Part shown: positions 1 through 8,771 of the stretch, one piece after another
Layout of the letters: the number at the start of each line of letters is the position of its first letter
Position numbering within the stretch: the stretch's first letter is position 1
Origin: CBDFGS01 sp965247255
Lineage (GTDB): Bacteria > Chloroflexota > Dehalococcoidia > Lucifugimonadales > CAUZJF01
Assembly: GCA_965247255.1 (NCBI GenBank)
Contig: CBDFGS010000008.1
Location: 124,001-188,000, forward strand
DNA length: 64,000 bases
Direction: 5' to 3'
Made by a program: the position numbers and the translations under genes
The notes under the pieces: model-generated
Told to the model about the DNA's origin: nothing
What the model saw: only the letters and a program-made list of their open reading frames with translations
Databases searched by the model: none

Positions 1-170
1 GTCGACTTCGAGAAGTCCGCCTCATAGAGGTCCGCCAGCTGCTTAAGCATATCCATTTGAACGGCAGTCACCGCCGCGATGTCGAAAAGCGGCACGGGCA
101 TCAGGCCCGCCCCCAACGACCACAGCACGTGGTTGTCGATAATCTTGTCCGCATCCTGATCCTTGCTCAA
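1..170 (-). CDS. DUF697-family protein, 5' part only (runs off left edge)
   Basis: Only the first 56 codons are in the window. They read MSKDQDADK, then IIDNHVLWSLGAGLMPVP and FDIAAVTAVQMDMLKQLADL. This is the pattern of the DUF697 family, a short helical membrane-associated domain often found with GTPase-like proteins. The start is TTG at 170. An in-frame TAG lies four codons upstream, and GGAGGG (175-180) sits four bases before the TTG, so no longer start is available. The rest of the gene is outside the window, so fusion partners cannot be judged. The family call rests on this one conserved block. Confidence 0.7.
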   Translation of the reverse strand, partial: MSKDQDADKIIDNHVLWSLGAGLMPVPLFDIAAVTAVQMDMLKQLADLYEADFSKS

Positions 171-438
171 TATGCCCTCCTATTCGGGATTATTCCCGGC
201 AACCCAGGCGCCGCCCAGGCGTCATATCAACACCCTGCTCGCTCACCTTACGTGACGGACCTTCGCGACGGGAAGGTACGGAAGCACCAAATGCTCGTAG
301 TATCAATGACCGGCCCGTTCGCACGGACTCACGGCCTCTTCAAGTCCCATGCGCTTGGGGTATCATTGTCGGGGCGACGGCCCAAACACCTCGCGCTATC
401 GGACCGGCGCGAGCACCGGTCCGTCGAGGAGGCATAAG

Positions 439-1587
439 ATGGCTGAGTCGGCCGGAAAACCGTACCGCGTCGGGGTGATAGGCGGCGGACGGCAGGGCAC
501 CGTGCACGCGCGGGAGTACCACCTCAACCCGTCCACCGAGCTTGTCGCCGTGGCCGACTCGGACCCTCAGAATCTGGAGCTCTTCTGCCGGCGTTTCAGC
601 TGTGCCGGCTACGCCAGCTACGAGGATATGCTCGACAAAGAGCGCATCGACATCTCAGCTCCCGTTCTCCCCGTCAGCGCCAACGCGGACGCGGTCGTCG
701 CATCGGCGCGCGCGGGGGTGAGAGCCATCTCGTGCGAAAAGCCGCTAACGGCGAGCCTGGAAGATGCCGACCTCATGGTGGAGGTGTGCCGCTCCGGGGA
801 CGTGCTTTTCGCGGCCGGACTGGTCCCTCGGAACTACTCGCAGCACTGGAAGGCGCGCGAGATGATCGAGGCAGGTGAGATCGGCAGCGTGCGCAGCATC
901 AACGTGTACGACAGCAACGGCCAGGGCGGCTGCCACGGCGTGAACATGGCGCTCCACTTCGCCGGGGACGCCGAGGTGGACTGGCTGGTAGGCACGGTGG
1001 GCGGAGACCCGTTCAGCGACGACGACCCGGGAGACGCCTCCTTCGACTACGAGGCTGCCGGCGGTATCGGAGGCTACATCCGCTTCGCCAACGGCATCGA
1101 CTGCTTCAATCACCGCGAAACGACGGCCAAGAAGGGCATCGAGGTGCTGGGAACAGAAGGGATCTTCTCAAGCGACTTCTTCACAACCTTTCGGCTGTGG
1201 AAAAAGGACGGCTCGGAGCTGAGAGAGGTCGAGGGCGCCTTCTCGTCCACATCGCCCAGAACGAACTCCGACGGTTCTCGCAAACGTGACGCCGAGGGCT
1301 GGCTCGTCTCCACGGACGGGATGCGGGACACCGTCCAGGCGTTGGTCAACGCCCTTGACACCGGAGAGAGGCCGAAGCTCACCACGGGCGACGACCTCCG
1401 GCGCTCCCTGGAGATTTGCATCGCCCTGCGGGAGTCGCATCGCAGGGATTTCGCCACCGTCCGGCTGCCCCTGGAGGACCGGAGCCTTAACCCGAATCCA
1501 CCGAAGGACACCGATGGACGGCGTGAGGGCAGCGGAAGGGGGTGGGTGAGGGAGCTACAGGGGAGATGGCCTGGGGTCTTGGGGTAG
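439..1587 (+). CDS. Gfo/Idh/MocA-family oxidoreductase, C-terminus replaced by IS sequence
   Basis: NAD(P)-dependent sugar or inositol dehydrogenase family. The N-terminal Rossmann fold shows GVIGGGRQGTVHAREY (about residues 13-28) and VAVADSD. The conserved EKP motif occurs in AISCEKPLTAS. The substrate is unknown. The ATG at 439 is chosen because GAGGAGG lies seven bases upstream; an in-frame start at 349 has no such site. The IS1380-type element inserted after about residue 348, so the last ~33 residues (beginning LNPNPPKDTDG) are encoded inside the element's left end. Without the insertion the frame would continue from 3205 as RLVGIRRW and stop near 3303. The catalytic domains are intact, so the protein may still work. 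Confidence 0.85.
   Translation: MAESAGKPYRVGVIGGGRQGTVHAREYHLNPSTELVAVADSDPQNLELFCRRFSCAGYASYEDMLDKERIDISAPVLPVSANADAVVASARAGVRAISCEKPLTASLEDADLMVEVCRSGDVLFAAGLVPRNYSQHWKAREMIEAGEIGSVRSINVYDSNGQGGCHGVNMALHFAGDAEVDWLVGTVGGDPFSDDDPGDASFDYEAAGGIGGYIRFANGIDCFNHRETTAKKGIEVLGTEGIFSSDFFTTFRLWKKDGSELREVEGAFSSTSPRTNSDGSRKRDAEGWLVSTDGMRDTVQALVNALDTGERPKLTTGDDLRRSLEICIALRESHRRDFATVRLPLEDRSLNPNPPKDTDGRREGSGRGWVRELQGRWPGVLG
1485..1509 (+). repeat. Left terminal inverted repeat of the IS1380-type element
   Basis: Begins CCTTAACCCGAATCC and matches the reverse complement of 3176-3200 except at positions 4 and 6. The GGAG target duplication immediately precedes it. Confidence 0.9.
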
Positions 1588-1747
1588 ATGGGAGGCCGGC
1601 GGGCGGTCTTCAGTGGCCGCACAGGGCCCCTAAGGCCCTATGCGGTAGTTGCGATGCGCGGGAAGGCGAGAGGATACGCAGCAGGGGACTCTCGCGACCG
1701 GGGTGGCGCGAGATTGCGGGGACGTTGGGTCAGTTGCAGGCTGGCCG

Positions 1748-3073
1748 TCAGGCCGGGAACGGAATGGCTTGCAGCCGGGCCAAGGCGCGAGTGAACTGGG
1801 TTTCCCAAGGCCAGCGCCGGGGGAGATGCAAAGTGAGGCGGCGCGCCGAGCGGGTGATCCGTCCCACCAGAGCGAAGACCCGCCGCCTGAGGGTCTTGGT
1901 GATCACGGTCCGCTCGCCCAGACCAATCCGCGCCGTCCAGCGGGCCAGGTTATGCGCCATCACCTGGACCGCCAGCCAGGCGCCGTTGGCGGCGAAGCGC
2001 GCCGACGGCATGTGGTTCAGCCCGACGCCGTACTTGAGGTCGCGTATGGCGTTCTCGACCTCGGCGTGGCGGCGATGATCGGCCTCCAGTTCCAGCGTCT
2101 CCCCATCGCGGTCGGTGATGAAGGCGTGATAGCTGTATCTGGCGAAGAGGGCGAGCTGGGAACCGGGCGTCGGCTTCACCCGCCGGACAATGAGCCGCAC
2201 CGGCGCGGCGTCCGGCTTGGTCTGGAACGGGGTGTAAGTCGTCTCGGCGACATCGGCGGCGCCGTCCATCCAGTAGGGAATGGGAGTCCAGTCCTCCTCT
2301 GGTATCGCCTCGATCAGATCCCGCAGCCTGGCGCGCTGGCGGATGGTGATAGAGAAGCGGACATCCATTTCCCGGCAGGCGGCAACGACAGTGTGGGCGT
2401 AGAAGCCGCTGTCGGCCCGCACCGTGAGTTGTCCCCTGGCCCCGCCGTAGCGCACCCGCCCCACCGTCTCACGCAGGAAGTGGGCGGCGCCACGGGCGGT
2501 GTTGGCCCGGCCCTCGCGCAGCCGGGACATCAGCACCTCGCCGGTGCCGGCGGCAATGGCCAGCAGCGGGTGATAGCCGCGGGCGCCGGTATAGCCGTGG
2601 TGGCGCGCTCCCTCCTTGGCCAGTCCATAGGTCTCGCAGATGGTCGAGTCCAGGTCGATGGTCAGGGGCGAGTCGCCGGGTCCGGCCCCAGCGGCCCAGG
2701 CCCGGGCCAACAACTGGCGGCTCACGCGGTCGAGTTGACGGACATGCCCCCACCGGAAGCTGCGCAGGAAGGTCCCCAGGGTGGATGGCGCCTTGACCAC
2801 GCAGCCTAGAACACCAACCGTCCCACCAGCGCGCAGCGCATCGGCGTCGTCGATGCAGTCGCCGCCTGCCAGCGCGGAAGCGACCAGCGTCAGCATCTTG
2901 TCCCCAGTGTTCGCCCGTCCCGGCGCTCCGCCGAGGTCAAGGTGATGGTCGACGAGTTCCCGCAGGCCCAGGTGCCGGGCTAGGGTGGCCGGCAGGAGCA
3001 GGCCGGCATTGGCCACCAGGCGATGGTCGTCAAAGAGGATGCGGATACGGTCGGGTTTGTTCTGTGGCAGCAT
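1748..3073 (-). CDS. IS1380-family DDE transposase
   Basis: The protein is 441 residues, normal for the family. The N-terminus carries the dimer/DNA-binding region (LLLPATLARHLGLRELVDHH). The RNase H-like catalytic core follows, with the first Asp in LTIDLDSTICETYG, the second in VRADSGFYAHT and the Glu in EVENAIRDLKYG. The catalytic acids are all present and the reading frame is uninterrupted, so it is likely active. The gene points towards the truncated oxidoreductase. An 11-bp inverted repeat (3079-3089 with 3134-3144) sits between the start and the element's right end and may hold its expression signals. Confidence 0.92.
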   Translation of the reverse strand: MLPQNKPDRIRILFDDHRLVANAGLLLPATLARHLGLRELVDHHLDLGGAPGRANTGDKMLTLVASALAGGDCIDDADALRAGGTVGVLGCVVKAPSTLGTFLRSFRWGHVRQLDRVSRQLLARAWAAGAGPGDSPLTIDLDSTICETYGLAKEGARHHGYTGARGYHPLLAIAAGTGEVLMSRLREGRANTARGAAHFLRETVGRVRYGGARGQLTVRADSGFYAHTVVAACREMDVRFSITIRQRARLRDLIEAIPEEDWTPIPYWMDGAADVAETTYTPFQTKPDAAPVRLIVRRVKPTPGSQLALFARYSYHAFITDRDGETLELEADHRRHAEVENAIRDLKYGVGLNHMPSARFAANGAWLAVQVMAHNLARWTARIGLGERTVITKTLRRRVFALVGRITRSARRLTLHLPRRWPWETQFTRALARLQAIPFPA

Positions 3074-3078
3074 CTATT

Positions 3079-3144
3079 GGGTGCTCCTTGTTTCCGGGCG
3101 GGTTTCTGTTCCAAAACCATTATCCCAGATTCAGAGGAGCACCC
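3079..3144 (-). promoter_or_regulatory. Inverted repeat upstream of the transposase
   Basis: GGGTGCTCCTT at 3079-3089 pairs with GAGGAGCACCC at 3134-3144 (10 of 11). It lies directly upstream of the transposase start. It could be an operator or an RNA hairpin limiting transposase expression. No promoter boxes are convincing. Confidence 0.3.
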
Positions 3145-3175
3145 GCTGGCTTCTTCAAGGGCTGTCCCCAAGGAC

Positions 3176-3200
3176 GTCCTTCGGTGGATTCGGGCTTAGG
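3176..3200 (-). repeat. Right terminal inverted repeat of the IS1380-type element
   Basis: The reverse complement reads CCTAAGCCCGAATCCACCG. The GGAG target duplication follows at 3201-3204. Confidence 0.9.
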
Positions 3201-3251
3201 GGAGGCTGGTAGGGATTCGACGCTGGAGTGACCTACAAATCTTGGTCATGA

Positions 3252-3346
3252 AATGGTCACAGAATGGTCACGAACTATCAGGGACTGGTCGGTACGCGTT
3301 GTGACTGGCTAGCACCAGTAACCCCTGTACCATGGTACGGAGGGGT
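3252..3346. repeat. Direct repeats and palindrome beside a tRNA fragment
   Basis: AATGGTCAC occurs at 3252-3260 and again at 3263-3271. A near-perfect palindrome (ACCCCT-GTACCATGGTAC-GG-AGGGGT) spans 3321-3346. Together with the tRNA 3' fragment at 3391-3436 this resembles integrase arm and core sites next to an attachment site. No integrase gene is visible in this interval, so the role is inferred. Confidence 0.35.
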
Positions 3347-3390
3347 ACTCTGTGGGATGGACCGATACAGGCCAAAACAGGCACTGTACA

Positions 3391-3436
3391 ATTCGTAAAC
3401 CGCAGGTCGTGGATTCGAATCCCACCGTTGGCTCCA
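3391..3436 (+). other. tRNA 3'-end fragment (attachment-site scar)
   Basis: A T-arm (GTGGA-TTCGAAT-CCCAC, 3409-3425) is followed by an acceptor 3' strand ending GTTGGCTCCA. The upstream half cannot be folded as D and anticodon arms, and no complementary 5' acceptor strand lies at the right distance. The T-stem has one mismatch. This is what an integrating element leaves when it recombines with the 3' end of a tRNA gene. It is not a functional tRNA. The rest of 3205-3673 contains no gene I can support. Confidence 0.6.
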
Positions 3437-3673
3437 CTTCCCTCACGCGGCGCGCGCGCTCTTGGCATGGGTTTTTTCACACCAATCGACGTCTGAAGAG
3501 AAGGTGGGTCTATCCTAGAGGAACATACACCTGCCCCAATCGTAGGCTTCCCGGACACCTCGTCTGTACGAGCACACTCCGTATTGGTAGTATCAAAGCG
3601 AGATTCTTGTCCGTCTCCACGCTAGACCTCGATCATACGACGCGGACACGTATTCGTACGAAGGAGACCAGCC

Positions 3674-5197
3674 GTGAGGCGAAAGCGGACGATATACCAC
3701 AACGACGCGCGGCACTACTACCTGTGGGTCTTCGATTCGCCCATCGCCATGGAGGACGCCTGGCGGCCTGTCGACGAGGTCGTGGGAACCGCCGTTGACA
3801 CGTTCAGCTACTGTGTGGAGCGCGGCGACGGCGCTTTCTACCCAACCAAGGTCGGCATGCGCTTCGGCAGCGACAGGAGGCCGTTCACCGCCGCCATCTA
3901 CTGGCACGCGTGGGAGAGCATGCAGAGCCTGATGGACCGAGGCTTGGACCCGCTCAAGGTGCTGATCGACCGGGCCCACGAAAAGGGGATGGACTTCTTT
4001 GCCGACCTGCGCCTGGCCATCTACGGGGGCATGGACCCCGCCTACAACCTGTGGGAAAACGCCCAGGGGCCGGGCTCCGCCGAGCCTGTAGTCCGGGACC
4101 ACCAGTTTGCCGTGCTCAGGGGGCTGGCCGAAGACTACGCCGTCGACGGACTCGAGCTGGACTACTCCTCACCCCACCACTCATCCTCGTCCTCCGCGGC
4201 GTTCGCCGGCGACAACTACTACTTTCGCCCGGAAGACATCGAGTCCCACACCCCGGTTATGACCGACTGGGTGCGGAAGGTCTCGGAGATGGGGCGTGGC
4301 CGGAGAGGCAAGCCTGCCGAGATCGGCGCAAGGGTCTTCCCTACCGAAGAGATGAACCTAGCCCAGGGCTTGGACGTGAGGACCTGGCTCAGGGAGGGGC
4401 TCCTCGACTTCGTGGTCCCGTCACTGTACTCCTACATCAACCTCGACCCAAACATGCCCATCGACTGGCTCATCGAGGCCGCCCACGAGGCCGACGTGTC
4501 CATATACGGCATGCTTCAGCATTCGGTCACGGACGTGAGCACATGGAGGCAGGACCGGACCATCAAGGTGCAGACTTATCCCACGCCTGAGATCTTCCGG
4601 GCGGCGTGCGCCACTTACTGGGACCGAGGAGTCGACGGACTGTACACCGGGCTCATGAAGTGGCCACTTGGCGAGGCCCAGCGAAGCATGCTCAGCGAGA
4701 TGGGAGACCCCGACCTGGTGAAAGAGGGAAACAAGCGATACGTGGTTGCAAGGAGATCGGCGGACGCTGCGAGGATGGGCTACGACCAGAGTCTTCCCAT
4801 AGAGATCGGCTGGAACGACCTCGGTAAAACATTCAGCGTCCCCTTCCACATCGCCGACGACATCCAGGGGGCCCCAGGACGGATCAGACAGGTACACCTC
4901 AGGATCAACATCAGTAACGTCGTTACCCAGGACCAGTTTACGATGCTGCTCAACGGCGAGTCCCTGGTCGGTGAGACCTGCCTGCGACATATCGGCAGGC
5001 TCGACGCTGCGCGTGACCAGTGGCTTGAGTTCCATCTGGAAAAGGTACGCCCTCGCAAGGGCAAGAACGTCCTGGAGATTTCGCTGAACTCCAGGCCACA
5101 GGGGCTCGAGGGTGGCGTCAAGATCGAGCAGGTGGAGGTCTACGTCGAATACGGGCCGCATCCGGGCGGATTGAACCAGGGACCATCGTTGGTTTAA
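3674..5197 (+). CDS. TIM-barrel glycoside-hydrolase-like protein with C-terminal beta domain
   Basis: A 507-residue protein with no signal peptide. The first ~370 residues look like a GH-type TIM barrel: FFADLRLAIYGG (109-120) and VDGLELDY (157-164) resemble strand ends bearing acidic catalytic residues, and DFVVPSLYSYINLDP comes later. The last ~130 residues look like a beta-sandwich. The start is GTG at 3674 with GAAGGAG at 3660-3666. A frameshifted, truncated relative lies at 52326-53200, sharing the N-terminal YYHDA-HHY pattern and WPVDEL. The exact GH family and substrate are not recognisable. The neighbouring propeller genes suggest carbohydrate breakdown. Confidence 0.65.
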   Translation: MRRKRTIYHNDARHYYLWVFDSPIAMEDAWRPVDEVVGTAVDTFSYCVERGDGAFYPTKVGMRFGSDRRPFTAAIYWHAWESMQSLMDRGLDPLKVLIDRAHEKGMDFFADLRLAIYGGMDPAYNLWENAQGPGSAEPVVRDHQFAVLRGLAEDYAVDGLELDYSSPHHSSSSSAAFAGDNYYFRPEDIESHTPVMTDWVRKVSEMGRGRRGKPAEIGARVFPTEEMNLAQGLDVRTWLREGLLDFVVPSLYSYINLDPNMPIDWLIEAAHEADVSIYGMLQHSVTDVSTWRQDRTIKVQTYPTPEIFRAACATYWDRGVDGLYTGLMKWPLGEAQRSMLSEMGDPDLVKEGNKRYVVARRSADAARMGYDQSLPIEIGWNDLGKTFSVPFHIADDIQGAPGRIRQVHLRINISNVVTQDQFTMLLNGESLVGETCLRHIGRLDAARDQWLEFHLEKVRPRKGKNVLEISLNSRPQGLEGGVKIEQVEVYVEYGPHPGGLNQGPSLV

Positions 5198-5238
5198 CAA
5201 ATCCGATGTGCGAGTTCTCGGCAGGCGATGCGCATACT

Positions 5239-5342
5239 TGTCATTCTGAGCCTCAGGCGAAGAACCTGGGTTGGGTTGGCTCGTCCGCTCCAGCAGAGTC
5301 ACCACAACTACCCCAGACCCATCTTATTGCTCAGGGATGACA
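5239..5342. repeat. Short element with inverted ends (TGTCATTCTGAGC type)
   Basis: TGTCATTCTGAGC (5239-5251) at one end and GCTCAGGGATGACA (5329-5342) at the other are imperfect inverted repeats about 104 bp apart. A related end recurs at 54784-54797. The size and terminal symmetry suggest a dispersed non-coding repeat or MITE-like unit. Confidence 0.5.
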
Positions 5343-5454
5343 GTAGTAAAACCCGCACTCGGGGTTAACTTGCTGTTGCGGCCCCTATATATATAAGGCG
5401 CGCGCAACAACTCGAGGGACCATCTCGACCATCGGCCCGCTGAGCGAGGCCCAG

Positions 5455-5592
5455 ATGGCGTTCCGGCACGTGGCTGGCGACCGTCGCAAGTGGACGTGGG
5501 TCGTCGGCGGCATTGCAGGCCCGCTTGTTTACCTTGCGGGATTCGTTGACGTGCTACTGACGGCACGATCACGGCGAAAGGCGATGAGCTGA
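5455..5592 (+). CDS. Possible short membrane protein or gene remnant
   Basis: A 45-codon frame from ATG 5455 contains one hydrophobic segment (WTWVVGGIAGPLVYLAGFV) between basic ends. The frame stays open upstream without a start or binding site, so it may be the 3' end of a lost gene. I do not recognise it. Confidence 0.2.
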   Translation: MAFRHVAGDRRKWTWVVGGIAGPLVYLAGFVDVLLTARSRRKAMS

Positions 5593-5964
5593 CGGTCGAA
5601 TCGTAGCGGCCTTTTTGGTGATGCCTCTAGCGCCCTTTAGATCAACAGGGCCTAGGCGGGCCCCCGCACCAGGTTTATCACAGAGGAACATACATCCCGA
5701 TATATGTTCACTCGTGATTAGCATTCGCCACTGGCGGGCCGGTGCCCGAAGCCTACCCCGACGGATTTACAGCCATCCTCGATGCATGCTATGTTGTTCG
5801 CCTCATCCTGCGACGGCCATCTCTTGTGACATCATCTTCGCTCTCCTCGGAGGAATGAGACAAGGGAGCCTGACGGTCGCCGTCCTGCCACCAAGGCGCC
5901 TGGGGACAATCCGTTTCTGTCGCGAGCCTCCGCGCCTGCCACCCCCTGATTGGAGGAATTGACA

Positions 5965-7317
5965 ATGGACCCCAGGCCAGACCTGACCAAGAGCCAGCTT
6001 TTCTTGGACGACTCGTGGATCGAGGACCAGCAGCGGCTAACGCGGCTGTGGCACAAGGCTGACATCTTCCCGGAGCCGGTGCTGCGACCGGAGAACCCGT
6101 GGGAAGGCAACAGCGTGAGTGTGAATGGGACCGTATTCAAGGTGGGTGACCGCTGGAGGATGTACTACAAGGCGCCTGGGAGCATGTGCGTGGCCGAGAG
6201 CGAAGACGGTCTGCAATGGGAGCGCCCTACAGTCGGCCAGTTTGAGTACCAAGGGAGCACGGAAAACAACATCGTGATGCGGCCCGTGACCATACCCTCG
6301 GTCTGCTACGAGCCAGAGGACGTCGACGCCCCCTTCAAGATGATTACTCTCCTTGGACGCGCGGCCGGCAAAGCGTCGGGCATCTATGGCGCCGTCAGCA
6401 AGGACGGCTTTCGCTGGACGCTGCTTCCGGGGCCAATCCTTACTCCCACCGGCGACGTGATGTACATAATGTTCAAGCGGGCGAATGGGAAGTACGTGAT
6501 CTTCCTCAAGACCCCGCGCGCGAAAGAGCTATATGGTACGCGCTGTGTTTCCATCTCCCAGAGCGACGACTTCAGGTCTTTCCCCGAGCACGAGCTGATA
6601 CAGCGGCCGGACCTCATCGACCCGCCGGACATCGAGTACCACGGCATGGTGGGCTTTCCCTACGCCGACTTGTACCTGGGGTTGGCGGAGCGTTGGCACA
6701 ACGTGCCCAACTTCATCGAGGTGATGCTCTCCTGGAGCTATGACCTGAAGGAGTGGCATCGGCCCGTGATCAGGGAGCCCTTCATCGGCCCGGCGTACGC
6801 CTGGAACGAGGGATGGTCCACCTGCTCCTCCGGGCCGCCAATACAGGTTGGCAACCAGCTCTGGTTCTACTTTGCAGGTAAGAGGGGATCGCATTTTCAC
6901 GCGAAGCAAGGCCCCCCCAACTATAGCGTCGTCGGCCTGGCCACCATCACCGTGGACCGGTTCGCGTCCATAACCGCCGGCTTCATGGAAGGAAAGCTGG
7001 TCACAAGACCCATGACGTGGCCCGGCGGCGATCTGTTGCTCAACGCCTCCACGACCCGAAACCTCGACGGCTACCCGCTGGACGGCGGTGGCGCGATGTC
7101 GATCGAGGTCTGGGACGAGGACGGACATCCATTGGAGGGATTCTCGGGCGAGCAGCGCGCCGCCTTCGACCGCAACACCCCTACTCGTGGCACGGTGGAC
7201 CCTGCCACTATCCACTGGCCGGATGACCGCAGCCTGAACGAACTAACGGGACGTCGGATCAAGCTGGTCTTCTACGCGCGAGACTCGCACCTCTACAGCT
7301 TCCGCAGCAGCGGATGA
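5965..7317 (+). CDS. Five-bladed beta-propeller glycosidase-like protein (paralogue 1)
   Basis: A 450-residue protein with the repeated 'screen the sample, then the sequence of blade motifs' typical of GH32/43/130-like propellers: LFLDDSWIEDQ near the N-terminus, WRMYYKAPG, VSKDGFRWTLLPGP, ELIQRPDLIDPPDIEYHG, and LWFYFAGKRG. The C-terminal 90 residues form a beta domain ending KLVFYARDSHLYSFRSSG. Start ATG 5965 has GGAGG at 5952-5956. It is a distant paralogue of the genes at 8772, 22036 and 25603, and lacks their ~45-residue N-terminal extension. No signal peptide is visible. The substrate is unknown. Part of its 3' end is duplicated at 24077-24138. Confidence 0.65.
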   Translation: MDPRPDLTKSQLFLDDSWIEDQQRLTRLWHKADIFPEPVLRPENPWEGNSVSVNGTVFKVGDRWRMYYKAPGSMCVAESEDGLQWERPTVGQFEYQGSTENNIVMRPVTIPSVCYEPEDVDAPFKMITLLGRAAGKASGIYGAVSKDGFRWTLLPGPILTPTGDVMYIMFKRANGKYVIFLKTPRAKELYGTRCVSISQSDDFRSFPEHELIQRPDLIDPPDIEYHGMVGFPYADLYLGLAERWHNVPNFIEVMLSWSYDLKEWHRPVIREPFIGPAYAWNEGWSTCSSGPPIQVGNQLWFYFAGKRGSHFHAKQGPPNYSVVGLATITVDRFASITAGFMEGKLVTRPMTWPGGDLLLNASTTRNLDGYPLDGGGAMSIEVWDEDGHPLEGFSGEQRAAFDRNTPTRGTVDPATIHWPDDRSLNELTGRRIKLVFYARDSHLYSFRSSG

Positions 7318-7412
7318 GGGAGGTCGCACCACGCCGGGCTTTCTCGGCGTTGACCCCAATAGCTCCGGCTGCTACGGTTGCAACGCACTAGAATCGACAG
7401 GGGGGCGGTGCG

Positions 7413-8708
7413 ATGGACCATAGCGATTCCAGACTCCGTAGCTTCAAGCCCATGCCTTGGCAGGGGCCTCTACCTACCCTTCTCGCCTCATTAGTGGCCC
7501 TCGCGGTGCTCACGGCCTGTGGCGCAGATGATGAGCCTGGGGGAGTCGAGCAGCTCGCCGAGCAGCCCGTCGAGCATCCGGCGGCAGCAGAGGCACAGCA
7601 ACCTGGTCTCCCGGAAATCACGAACTACGCGGGCTCCGGCTCACCCAAGTTCGCAGGCGATGGTGGGCCGGCGAACGAGGCCGGGTTCTTTGCGCCAACC
7701 GGGGTCGCCCTCGATAGTCGCGGGAACCTGTACATATCTACGGACAATCGCATCCGCAGGATCGACTCCGCGAGTGGCATCATCACCACGATAGCCGGGA
7801 TCGGAGCGAACCGCTCGGGAGGCGACGGCGGTCCGGCCACTGAGGCGGCCCTGGCCGACCCCAAGGGGCTGACCGTGGACAACGCAGGGAACGTGTTCGT
7901 AGCGGCCAAGAACCGCGGCCGAATCCGCCATGTAGATGCAGCGACCGGCATCATCACGACCGTAGCAGGCGGCGGAATAGGGAATCCAATGGAAAAGATA
8001 TTTGGGGACGGCGGGCCTGCCACCGAAGCGTTCGTCAAACTGCCCGAGGACGTGGCACTGGACGACCAGGGCAACTTCTACATAGCCACGGACAACCGAA
8101 TACGCAAGGTGGATGCAGCGACTGGAATCATCACCACCATCGCTGGGACCGGATTCAGAGGCCTGGAGGGCGACGACGGCCCGGCTACCAGCGCCGGCAT
8201 GGCTCAGCCCACGGGCGTGGAGGTGGACCATCAGGGCAACATCTTCATCGCCGACAGTGACAATCACCGAGTGCGCAAGGTGGATGGGGCTACCAACGTC
8301 ATGACCACTGTCGCGGGTATCGGAAAGCACTACAAATCCGCGAGCGATACTGGCGGGGGAATAGGGGAGATCGTGGACCCGGCAACAGGAGCTGGGTACT
8401 CTGGTGATGGGGGGCCGGCCACCGAAGCGATGCTCAGCGTGCCGTCCGGTCTGGCATTGGGGCCCAAGGGCGCTCTCTTCATCGCCGACGGACAGATTCG
8501 TATCCGCAAAGTGGACCTCGCGACAGGGTTAATCAGTACCATTGCGTCCAGCGAGGCGGTGGCAGCCTACGGAACCGGAAAGATCCAGATTCTTACCGGC
8601 ACCTTTGGCGAACTCGTAGCTATCGCTGTGAACGACAAAGGCGAGATATTCCTGGCCGACTACAAGAACAACGTCGTGCACAGGGTCTCGGCGCCAGCAG
8701 CCCCATAG
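7413..8708 (+). CDS. NHL-repeat lipoprotein A
   Basis: A 431-residue secreted lipoprotein. The N-terminal signal region ends in the lipobox LTAC with Cys36 as the lipidation site, followed by a Pro/Glu/Ala-rich linker. The rest is a beta-propeller of NHL-type repeats, with recurring units such as FAGDGGPANEA, VALDSRGNLYIS, IRRIDSASGIITTIAG and FGDGGPATEA. NHL propellers usually bind ligands or partner proteins and are not enzymes as a rule. It is followed 63 bases later by a propeller glycosidase-like gene, and this order repeats at 24231-27246. The two products may act together at the cell surface (inference). Confidence 0.85.
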   Translation: MDHSDSRLRSFKPMPWQGPLPTLLASLVALAVLTACGADDEPGGVEQLAEQPVEHPAAAEAQQPGLPEITNYAGSGSPKFAGDGGPANEAGFFAPTGVALDSRGNLYISTDNRIRRIDSASGIITTIAGIGANRSGGDGGPATEAALADPKGLTVDNAGNVFVAAKNRGRIRHVDAATGIITTVAGGGIGNPMEKIFGDGGPATEAFVKLPEDVALDDQGNFYIATDNRIRKVDAATGIITTIAGTGFRGLEGDDGPATSAGMAQPTGVEVDHQGNIFIADSDNHRVRKVDGATNVMTTVAGIGKHYKSASDTGGGIGEIVDPATGAGYSGDGGPATEAMLSVPSGLALGPKGALFIADGQIRIRKVDLATGLISTIASSEAVAAYGTGKIQILTGTFGELVAIAVNDKGEIFLADYKNNVVHRVSAPAAP

Positions 8709-8771
8709 TACTTCCAGAGAGTGTTCGACGGGACCCCGTAAGCGCAAGTAGACCTACCAAGGGAGGCCAAT

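Larger units (their letters stand above)
1485..3200. mobile_element. Complete IS1380-type insertion sequence, 1716 bp
   Basis: The element is bounded by 25-bp imperfect inverted repeats (23 of 25 matching) at 1485-1509 and 3176-3200. It is flanked by an identical 4-bp direct repeat GGAG at 1481-1484 and 3201-3204, the expected target-site duplication. It carries one minus-strand transposase gene. The element lies inside the 3' end of the upstream oxidoreductase gene. Both ends and the duplication are intact, so the insertion looks recent and possibly still mobile. About 260 bp between the left repeat and the transposase stop is noncoding. Confidence 0.9.
5198..5964. other. Long intergenic stretch with a repeat and a short ORF
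   Basis: This 767-bp interval holds a terminally inverted repeat (5239-5342), a TA run at 5388-5397 and a short ORF (5455-5592). The rest, up to the GGAGG before the next gene, shows no convincing gene, RNA or hairpin terminator. Confidence 0.5.

Noticed and set aside
57..437. Plus-strand open frame of 126 codons
   Set aside because: No domain or ribosome site, and it lies antisense to the well-supported DUF697 gene start.
1649..2809. Long plus-strand frame opposite the transposase
   Set aside because: Low-complexity Gly/Arg/Pro translation that mirrors the transposase codons; the transposase has all family motifs.
3268..3558. Minus-strand frame encoding GANGGIRIHDLRF
   Set aside because: This translation arises from the antisense of a tRNA 3' end and is a known type of false ORF.
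5388..5397. TATATATATA run as a promoter
   Set aside because: No partner -35 box and no gene at a suitable distance.
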